A DNA stretch of 5,168 bases, taken from assembly GCA_034675265.1 (NCBI GenBank), contig JAUCDK010000047.1:1-5168 (forward strand). Direction: 5' to 3'. The translations under genes were made by a program, and so were the position numbers. Shown piece after piece: positions 1-5,168 of this stretch. The stretch's first letter is position 1. Each line of letters starts with the position of its first letter. This DNA comes from UBA7396 sp034675265 (GTDB taxonomy: Bacteria > Patescibacteriota > Gracilibacteria > BD1-5 > UBA6164). Under the pieces are notes generated by a model that had not been told where the DNA came from, made no database searches, and saw only the letters and a list, made by a program, of their open reading frames with translations.

Positions 1-237
1 TCAAAAGAGCTTATAAATAAATGACTTGGTACTATTATACAAAAACTTATGATAGCACTTTGAGTTATTTCTCTACTTATAATGACAGTATGAGCTTGAT
101 ATATTATTTTATATCATTGAGAAGATGAATATCTTACCAAGTGAAAATGAATATTCACTGCTTGACTGGTTTCTCTTGTTATAGCGCTAAGTTCTTATTA
201 TATCGTAAATGCTATTGCATATATATTGTACAAATAA
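1..237 (+). CDS. T4SS pilin-like two-helix membrane protein, C-terminal part (5' end outside window)
   Basis: With TGA read as glycine, frame 1 is open from the first base to TAA and gives 78 residues. A hydrophobic helix (about residues 16-38) is followed by a short polar loop (HGEDEYLTKGKG, 39-50) and a second helix (51-75), with a final Lys. This helix / G-E-D-E..K / helix layout is shared with the three genes downstream. It matches the small 'type IV secretion system pilin' proteins (TrbC/VirB2-like) that occur in runs in CPR genomes. Eight of nine glycines are TGA, so the standard code shows no gene here. The signal peptide, if there is one, lies outside the window. The next gene starts 29 bases downstream, consistent with an operon. 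The family call is by pattern only. The role, as a subunit of an envelope-spanning pilus or secretion channel, is inferred. Confidence 0.72.
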
Positions 238-266
238 TATGTGAAATTATCTTTTTAAATTCTTTT

Positions 267-641
267 ATGAAAAAAAATATTTTATTATTTCTTTGAGTTT
301 ATGCTAGTTTTATGGCAAAGTTGTTTGCATCATGACCGGAAGTAGTGTGTAATTGACTTCCATGATGTAAAAGTGATACTGTTGGACAGGTAAATAATTC
401 TGTTACTTCAGAGAGTTTTTTTGCATTTGTGTGAAATCTTATTTCTACTACTATTCAATATATTGCAGTATTGTCAGTTCTTGCTTTGGTGGTTGCTTGA
501 ATTATGTATTTGGTTTCAGCATGAGAAGAAGAAAAAGTGAAAAAAGCAAAAAGTGCTATTATTTGGTCTTTAGTATGAGTTCTTGTTTCAACAACTGCGT
601 GGGCAATTATTAACTTACTTAATAGCTTTAGAATTAATTAA
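267..641 (+). CDS. T4SS pilin-like protein with signal peptide
   Basis: A 124-residue protein read with TGA=Gly (8 of 9 glycines are TGA). Residues 1-21 form a signal peptide (MKKN, a hydrophobic core, and a possible cleavage after KLFA). A short exported segment follows, with a Cys pair at residues 28 and 34 (CNGLPGC) that could form a disulfide. Helix 1 spans about 61-84, the loop is SAGEEEKVKKAKSA, and helix 2 spans about 97-118. The loop with acidic residues followed by KKAK is the recognisable signature of CPR T4SS pilin-like proteins. The ATG was chosen because it opens a good signal peptide. No Shine-Dalgarno sequence is visible upstream. The gene sits in a run of four such paralogues, with only 5 bases to the next. 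The likely role is as a major or minor subunit in a pilus or secretion apparatus, which is an inference. No VirB4, VirB6 or VirD4 partner is in the window. Confidence 0.82.
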
Positions 642-646
642 AAAAT

Positions 647-994
647 ATGAAAAAAATAATTTTTATTCTCCTTTGATATTTTTCTGTTTATCAAACATAT
701 GCATTAGATCTTCAAAGAGATATGCTTCCAAATAATAATACTGTTTGAGTTGATGCAGAATGAACATGAGTATTAAATCAAATTTTTATTTATGTAAAAA
801 ATTTCATGTTTGCAGTTTTAGGACTTATTGCTATCTGAGTATTTTTATACTTTTGATTTAAACTTATTTCTGCAAGATGAAATGAAGAAGAATTTAAAAA
901 AGCTTTAATGTGATTTGTGTATGCTATTATTTGACTCGCAATTATCCCGTTAGCTTGGTGAGTGGTAAGATTAATTGTATCTTTAGATTTTTAA
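647..994 (+). CDS. T4SS pilin-like protein, cysteine-free paralogue
   Basis: A 115-residue protein with 10 of 11 glycines encoded by TGA. It has a signal peptide (MKKIIFILLGYFSVYQTYA, likely cleaved after TYA at residue 19), a short exported stretch (20-45), helix 1 (about 53-74), the loop ISARGNEEEFKKA, and helix 2 (about 87-112). The loop matches the signature of the neighbouring paralogues, with acidic residues then KKA. Unlike the genes on either side it has no cysteine, and its exported segment is the shortest of the three complete copies. It begins 5 bases after the previous stop codon and ends 9 bases before the next start, so co-transcription is very likely. No Shine-Dalgarno motif is seen; the leader is A/T only. 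The function is inferred from family resemblance. Confidence 0.8.
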
Positions 995-1003
995 GTAATT
1001 TTT

Positions 1004-1513
1004 ATGAAAAAAATATTTATTATTTTTCTCTTGAGTATAATATTTTTCTCTTGAGTATACGCTGAGGAAGATGGGAGAAAAGATTATTATAATGAACTTA
1101 CTCAATGAGGATTATCATCACAGGAAGCAAGTAAAATTAGCTGATATACTCCTGAAAGTGAATCAACAACAACAATTTGATGTGAATACAATGAAAATTC
1201 AGATCTATCATGATTTTTAGATGGATGTAAACCAAAAACAGTAGTTTGAGGAACCAATATGAGAGTTGATGGATGATTTAAATCTAAGATAAATCAATGG
1301 ATTGCAAATATTTCTCTTGTACTTTGAATTGCGGCGGTTTGAGCTTTAGTATATGCAGCACTTCTTTTACAATTTGCAAATGGAGAAGATGAAAAAATAA
1401 AAAAAGCTAAAGATATTATAAAATGGACGATGATTTGATTTATACTTCTTATTTCAGCATCAGGATTTATATATGTTGTGATTAATGTGATGTTTGGGTT
1501 ATGATGAGAATAA
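1004..1513 (+). CDS. T4SS pilin-like protein with longer exported segment
   Basis: A 169-residue protein with 12 of 20 glycines encoded by TGA. The signal peptide is residues 1-20, ending SGVYA, with cleavage expected before EEDG. The exported segment (21-95) is polar and Ser/Thr-rich, with cysteines at 60 and 75. Its stretch GCKPKTV resembles GCKSDTV in the second pilin gene, which supports shared ancestry. Helix 1 (about 101-124), the loop FANGEDEKIKKAKD and helix 2 (about 141-164) complete the same two-helix plan. The signal-peptide coding region contains a 20-bp tandem duplication (1021-1060) read in two different frames. The last 13 bases overlap the start of the peptidase gene, suggesting translational coupling. 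The protein is larger than its neighbours and may be a specialised or minor subunit (inference). Confidence 0.8.
1021..1060 (+). repeat. 20-bp direct tandem duplication in a signal-peptide coding region
   Basis: Bases 1021-1040 and 1041-1060 are identical at 19 of 20 positions. Because 20 is not a multiple of three, the two copies are read in different frames: the first as IFLLSI, the second as FFSGVY. A single copy would put the ATG at 1004 out of frame. Removing one copy together with one A from the seven-A run at 1007-1013 restores the frame and gives a normal-looking signal peptide (MKKYLLFFSGVYA). The present sequence may therefore be the product of a duplication plus one compensating A insertion. 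Confidence 0.85.
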
Positions 1514-2442
1514 AAGCAAAACAAATACTCCTTCTTTTAAAACGACCACTATTTTTACTTTATAGTGGTTTGTTTTGATTCATTTTTTTTGTTTTTATAT
1601 TTATTTTAAGTTCGCCGTTTATGCAAGATAGCGAATATGATCAATATATAGAGCAAACACAAACAGCAAATCAAGAGATGTTTCTACTTGATGAAATTCC
1701 TACAAATATTGAAAACTCACCTGAAAGCCAAAAGGAAAAATATGAACAAATTATTAATGATTTAAGAGATAGAGTTCAAAAAAAAGAAATAGAACTTACT
1801 AAATATAACTCTGTTTTAATTGCATATTATCCTGCAATATTGGAAAGTTATCTTCAGGCAAATCAAGGAGTTATTGCGATAAGAGAGATGATGTATACAG
1901 ATATTTTTTATCAAAAACATATGAATTTTCTGCTTGAATTTCATAAAAAAAAGGAAAAAATTAGGGGGAAATTTTATAATAATACCATACAAATGTATGG
2001 TATTTCAGAGTTAAATACTAATGAAGTTTTAAGTGTGTTTATCCATGAACTTGGGCATTATTTTGACATTACCTATTTAGAAAAAAAGGTATTATTTGAT
2101 GTAAGTGATATGTTTTATAATCTTTCTTGGGATGGAGTAAATGTGATTAAAAGTTGATTGCAAGGAAGTGATTTTGTAAGTGGATATGCAATGACAAATA
2201 AATATGAAGATTTTGCTGAAAGTTTCACATATTACATACTTTTTAATGATGACTTTAGAGAAAAAGCTGCCAAAAGTGAAATTTTGTATAAAAAATATAA
2301 TTTCTTTTCGAGTAAAATTTTTAGAAACGATGAATTTAAAAAAACAAATTTTAGAGTTTCTGATAAACTAGAGGATTATTACTGGGATACTACGAAAATA
2401 AAATTTTCTTTAGAAAATTTTTTGGAATATTTAAAAAAGTAA
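1501..2442 (+). CDS. Membrane-anchored ATLF-like zinc metallopeptidase (gluzincin)
   Basis: A 313-residue protein; TGA occurs in frame at residues 26 and 219, and the end is TAA. A positively charged start is followed by one transmembrane helix (about residues 16-38), which predicts a periplasmic or extracellular C-terminal part. Residues about 68-95 are charged and probably helical or coiled coil. The zinc-binding motif is HELGH at 182-186. The motif YAMTNKYEDFAESF (229-242) supplies Glu236 as the likely third zinc ligand and Tyr229 seven residues before it. The same Tyr-to-Glu spacing is known for anthrax lethal factor (Tyr728/Glu735). ATG 1501 (or 1504) is chosen over ATG 1621 because it adds a perfect membrane anchor and overlaps the pilin gene by 13 bases, implying coupling. 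Only 2 of 10 glycines are TGA. The substrate is unknown: it could be a pilus component, the cell's own envelope or a host protein. Confidence 0.78.
1539..1576 (+). terminator. Terminator-like hairpin overlapping the peptidase 5' coding region
   Basis: An 8-bp perfect stem pairs 1545-1552 (ACCACTAT) with 1562-1569. It can be extended by a G-U pair and, past one bulged T, by a CAAAA/TTTTG-type pairing out to 1539/1576. A run of eight T's at 1583-1590 and another of five follow, but the run starts six bases after the stem instead of directly. It lies 25 bases after the pilin stop codon and inside the membrane-anchor coding region of the peptidase. It could be a partial terminator or attenuator that lowers peptidase expression relative to the pilins, or a chance structure in AT-rich DNA. 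Confidence 0.4.
1981..2004. repeat. Perfect 10-bp inverted repeat (hairpin) inside the peptidase gene
   Basis: AATACCATAC (1981-1990) and GTATGGTATT (1995-2004) are exact reverse complements around the four-base loop AAAT. The hairpin lies in the coding sequence for NTIQMYGI, about 40 bases before the HELGH codons. No function is evident. It is recorded because a perfect 10-bp stem with G/C content is uncommon in coding DNA of this composition. Confidence 0.7.
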
Positions 2443-2449
2443 GTATAAT
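2422..2449 (+). promoter_or_regulatory. Possible sigma70-type promoter for the RNase J transcript
   Basis: TTGGAA (2422-2427, four of six matches to the -35 consensus) and TATAAT (2444-2449, all six of the -10 consensus) are separated by 16 bases. The site overlaps the stop codon of the peptidase gene. Transcription would begin near 2456 and give RNase J an untranslated leader of nearly 280 bases. In DNA this AT-rich, -10-like matches occur by chance, so the call is tentative. Confidence 0.35.
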
Positions 2450-2595
2450 GCTTGTGTAAAAATAATTAAATCTATATCATTTTTCAATATTTTTCTTTTG
2501 TGAATCTTATAAAGTTATTTAGAAAATTTCTAAAAACTAGAGGTTTTACCAGATTTTAATAATAATAGAAAATTCTATTGTTTTAAATCATGCGG

Positions 2596-2629
2596 TTAAT
2601 ATAAAAAATATCACTTTATTTTATATTAA
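2596..2629. repeat. Perfect 11-bp inverted repeat in the RNase J leader
   Basis: TTAATATAAAA (2596-2606) pairs exactly with TTTTATATTAA (2619-2629) around a 12-base loop. All pairs are A-T, so the stem would be weak. No T-run follows on the plus strand, so it is not a plus-strand terminator. It could be an operator-like site or a leader structure. Confidence 0.55.
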
Positions 2630-2681
2630 AAAATTTTGATAATTTTTAAGTTTCACAAGCTAGAGATTATTTTATAAAAAA

Positions 2682-2703
2682 CTCAAACACATAAAGGTTT
2701 GAG
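2682..2703 (-). terminator. Hairpin with a T-run on the minus strand (terminator-like) or leader stem-loop
   Basis: CTCAAAC (2682-2688) pairs perfectly with GTTTGAG (2697-2703) around an 8-base loop. Read on the minus strand the stem is followed directly by TTTTTTATAAAA, the layout of an intrinsic terminator. No minus-strand gene lies upstream of it (RNase J occupies the plus strand there), so it would end only an antisense transcript. Alternatively it is a stem-loop in the RNase J leader, 30 bases before the ATG. Confidence 0.35.
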
Positions 2704-2733
2704 AGCGATTATTTATTAGTTAAATTATATATT

Positions 2734-4761
2734 ATGCAAAAAGATTTTTTAGAAGAATTGGATAATGAACTTTCATGAGGAACTCCAATCGAAAAAACAA
2801 CAGTTGAGTTACCAGTAGAGGAAACAAAACAACAACCAGTAGAAGGAGTTGCTTCTACAAAAGAACCTTTGCTGAAAGAAGTCCCAGTGAAAGAAGCTTC
2901 AACTCCAAAAGAAAAAAATAAACCATTTTGAGGAAAAAAATTTGCTCACGAAAATAAAAAAGAAGGAAATGAAACTTCTGATGCAGATGATAATACTCAA
3001 TTCTTGAGTTTAAAACAAACAATGATGAGTAATTTTCCAGAAGTAAAATTCTACTTACCATCTATCAGACCAGGATATACAAGATTTATTCCTATTTGAG
3101 GAAATAATGAAACTGGAGCTAAAAATATGAATATGTTTCAATATTGAGATGATATTTTATTAATAGATTGTGGTATTCAATTTGCTGAACCAGATATGCT
3201 TGGTGCAAATTGTTCTATTCCAGATATTTCATTTTTAATTCCATACAAAAAAAATATTAAAGGGTTTGTAATTACTCATGCTCACCTTGATCATATCGGA
3301 GCATTAAAATATATTTTACCTGCTCTTGATTTCCCAACTATTTACGGAACAAAATTAACAATTGGAATCATTAAAAAAGGACTTGAAGAAAATAAATTAT
3401 TACACCTTCAAAAATTTGTAGAAGTAAGTACTGATAATAACGAACTTATTCCTATTGGAGAACATTTTAAATGTGAATTTTTCAGAGTAAATCATTCTGT
3501 TCCTGATTGTTCAGGAGTATATGTTACAACTCCAGGAGGATTTAAAGCCGTTCATACTTGAGATTTTAAAATTGATTTCGCTCCAGAAATTGATAAACCA
3601 GCTGATCTATCAAGAATTGGAGAATATGGAAGAAAATGAGTAACTTTATTTTTATCAGATTCAACAGGTTCAACAAGAAAAGGTTTTTCTACATCTGAAA
3701 AACATATTGGAGATACTCTGGAAAAAATTATTGCACAACATAGCAAAGGAAGACTTATTATTACAATATTTTCTTCATGGATTTCAAGAGTACAACAAAT
3801 TATTAATGCGTGTGAATCAAATGATAAATATGTGTTTTTAAGCGGAAGAAGTATGGTTGAAAATGTAGCAATATCAAAAGAACTTTGATATTTAAAAGCA
3901 AAACCAGGAACTATTAAAAAAATGTCTCCAAAAACAACAGAATGAATTCCTCTTGAAAAACAAGTAATTATTACTACAGGAAGTCAATGAGAAGAGTTTT
4001 CAGCACTTTCAAGAATGGCTGAAGGAAAACATGCTTCTATTGAAATTATGGCTGGAGATACTATTATTTTCTCATCTTCAGTAGTTCCAGGAAATGAAAG
4101 AAGTGTTATTTGAGTAATCAATAAACTTATTAGACTTGGTGCAAATGTTATTACAAAAGATGATGGAGAAGTTCATACAGGATGACATGCTTTCCAAGAA
4201 GAACAAAAAATTATGTTAAATCTTGTTCAACCAAAATATTTCCTTCCAATTTATGGAGATTTATATTTTAGACATGTTCATAAGTTAACAGCTATGAGTA
4301 TGGGAATGAAAGAAGAAAATGTTCTTTTACTTGATAATGGAAATATTGTTGACTTTGGACCTGATCAAAAAGTATTTAAATCAAAATTAAAAGCTCCAAT
4401 TCAAGATATTATTATTGATGGACATTGAATTGGAACTGCAACAAGTCATGTTATTCAAGCAAGAGAAAAAATGATGAACGCATGAGTTTTAGTATTACTT
4501 TTCAAAGTTGATGCAAAATCAAAAGCAATTCTTGGACCTCTAAAAGTAGAGTCAAGAGGGCTTGTATATCTTGATGAAGTAAGAATTGTTCATAAAATAA
4601 TTATCAAAAAAGCAAAAGCTATTTATGAAAATACTCTTAAAGATGTACCAGAAATTGAAGAAAAAGATTTAGTAAAAATTATAAAATCAGACTTAGAAGC
4701 ATTTTTACTTCAAAAAATTGATAGATCACCAATGGTGGTTCCAATGATTATGGATGTATAA
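2734..4761 (+). CDS. rnj: Ribonuclease J with N-terminal extension
   Basis: A 675-residue protein with 13 of 54 glycines encoded by TGA. RNase J is a cytoplasmic metallo-beta-lactamase/beta-CASP nuclease with 5'-to-3' exonuclease and endonuclease activity, acting in mRNA decay and rRNA maturation. Residues 1 to about 100 are a charged, Pro/Lys/Glu-rich extension with no fold evident. The core then follows: IGGNNETG (121-128), the metal site HAHLDH (182-187), His254, HTGD with Asp277, DSTGS with Asp309, and HTGGHA (motif B) with His485. PIYGD (505-509) stands where the family normally has a PxHGE motif, so Tyr507 replaces the usual motif C His. The C-terminal domain, including ESRGLVYL, runs to the end. 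Typical family length is about 550-560, so the excess is the N-terminal extension. TGA encodes Gly276, next to Asp277, and Gly484, next to His485. No Shine-Dalgarno sequence precedes the ATG. Confidence 0.95.
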
Positions 4762-4801
4762 AAATAAAAAAATCAAAACATTTGTTTTGATTTTTTTATT
4801 T
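4762..4801. terminator. Bidirectional intrinsic terminator between convergent genes
   Basis: Bases 4762-4779 pair with 4784-4801 in a perfect 18-bp stem around the loop ATTT. The centre is ATCAAAAC/GTTTTGAT with A-runs on the left and T-runs on the right, so it works as a hairpin plus U-tract in both directions. It starts one base after the RNase J stop and overlaps the stop codon (4800-4802) of the opposing signal peptidase gene, so it can end both transcripts. Confidence 0.88.
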
Positions 4802-5168
4802 ATTCAAATTTTCATAAAATATCTTCTCAGGAAATAGCTCAAAAATTCCTTGAATCTAATGAATCTTTTGTATTATCTCAAAAGATAAAATAAGAATCTT
4901 TAGGAATATGAGCATTTTTTATATACAGAGAGAGAATTTGTATTTCTTTGTCTGAAAAAATATATTCTTCTCAAAGAGAATTTTTTAAAATAGTATCATT
5001 TATGATAAGAAAATTTCAAGAAAAAGAAAGAATATCACTATCGGTTGCTTGTATTACTTTTATGAGTGCTTTTTGCTTTCAGGCATAATTATACGCAATA
5101 ATATCTCATTTTTTAGGGAGAGTTTGTTGTTTCGTATAATAATCAATAAATAAATTTCTTTTTTCACC
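4800..5168 (-). CDS. lepB: Type I signal peptidase (S26), C-terminal part (5' end outside window)
   Basis: On the minus strand, with TGA=Gly, the frame is open from the window edge to TAA and gives 122 residues. The pattern fits signal peptidase I: KKGDIIAYNY (19-28); ALIKVIQATDSD (34-45), with Lys37 (codon 5058-5060) as the candidate general base; LIINDTIL (54-61), the 'ylNG' region; and IPKDSYFIFGDN (88-99) then DSLDSRNFG (102-110), the conserved GDN...S.DSR.(F/W)G box. The nucleophilic Ser and the membrane anchor would lie upstream, outside the window. Eight of nine glycines are TGA, including the Gly of GDN. The enzyme removes signal peptides from exported proteins at the outer face of the membrane, and could process the pilin-like proteins in this window. 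A TraF-like conjugation peptidase of the same fold is the main alternative. Confidence 0.88.

Larger units (their letters stand above)
2443..2733. other. 291-base non-coding region, rich in inverted repeats, upstream of RNase J
   Basis: No reading frame of useful length exists here on either strand, even with TGA read as glycine, and no tRNA or rRNA pattern is visible. Short perfect inverted repeats include 2518-2525/2527-2534 (TTTAGAAA) and 2564-2570/2573-2579 (AATAGAA), plus two stronger ones listed separately. The stretch is extremely A/T-rich, so some of these are expected by chance. It may be a structured 5' leader of the RNase J mRNA or contain a small RNA; neither is proven. Confidence 0.5.

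Noticed and set aside
431..613. Small plus-strand frame of 60 residues
   Set aside because: It overlaps the second pilin-like gene (267-641) in a different frame, is Cys/Ser/Tyr-rich with no domain, and exists only because TGA was treated as a stop in the true frame.
1294..1524. Minus-strand frame of 76 residues
   Set aside because: It lies antisense to the fourth pilin-like gene, whose frame has clear helices and the family loop signature; this one has none.
1621..2442. Two separate proteins (178 and 94 residues) split at 2157
   Set aside because: The frame is continuous through TGA at 2155-2157, and the two pieces carry the two halves of a single zinc-peptidase active site.
2443..2733. 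A hidden tRNA, small gene or CRISPR in the intergenic region
   Set aside because: No T-loop or cloverleaf pattern, no ATG-initiated frame longer than a few codons on either strand even with TGA=Gly, and no regularly spaced direct repeats.
2855..3061. Minus-strand frame of 68 residues
   Set aside because: Antisense to the RNase J N-terminal region; its hydrophobic look comes from reading the complement of Lys/Glu-rich codons.
3552..3746. Minus-strand frame of 64 residues
   Set aside because: Antisense to RNase J in a well-conserved region, with no recognisable motif.
3196..4428. Separate short MBL-fold fragments at 3196-3561 and 4213-4428
   Set aside because: They are pieces of the single RNase J frame (2734-4761) broken at TGA codons.
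2734..4761. RNase J as a pseudogene, or TGA as selenocysteine or Trp
   Set aside because: Thirteen TGA codons, many on conserved glycines, with no other damage argue for recoding. No selenocysteine insertion element is needed, and Trp uses TGG.

Overview
The window comes from a very AT-rich bacterium that reads UGA as glycine (translation table 25). This points to the Gracilibacteria (BD1-5) / Absconditabacteria (SR1) branch of the Patescibacteria/CPR. Under the standard code almost every gene looks shattered. With TGA read as Gly, seven clean reading frames appear, all ending in TAA, and together they fill nearly the whole window. TGA falls on family-conserved glycines, for example the HTGD motif of RNase J and the GDN motif of signal peptidase I. 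Tryptophan is written TGG, so this is not the mycoplasma-type UGA=Trp code.

Bases 1-2442 (+ strand) look like one operon. Four consecutive genes encode small two-helix membrane proteins of the type IV secretion 'pilin' kind common in CPR genomes. The first is cut by the window edge. The other three each have a signal peptide, two transmembrane helices and a short acidic-then-lysine-rich loop between the helices. The fourth overlaps a gene for a membrane-anchored, outward-facing zinc peptidase with HELGH and a downstream Glu-containing motif, most like the anthrax-lethal-factor-type (ATLF) gluzincins.

Bases 2443-2733 contain no gene but do contain several inverted repeats and a possible promoter. 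They lead into a full-length ribonuclease J (2734-4761, +) with an unusual charged, Pro/Lys/Glu-rich N-terminal extension and a Tyr where the family normally has the beta-CASP motif C His. An 18-bp perfect stem between RNase J and the last gene serves as a bidirectional terminator. The last gene (4800-5168, - strand, cut by the window edge) is the C-terminal part of a type I signal peptidase.

The pilin-like genes and the peptidase form an envelope or secretion module. The signal peptidase could process their signal peptides, although its gene is convergent and not part of that operon. RNase J is a housekeeping RNA-decay enzyme. The most interesting points are the recoding and its uneven use between genes, the tandem pilin paralogues coupled to an ATLF-like peptidase, a 20-bp duplication in one signal-peptide region, and the altered RNase J motif. 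Functions beyond family level are inference.
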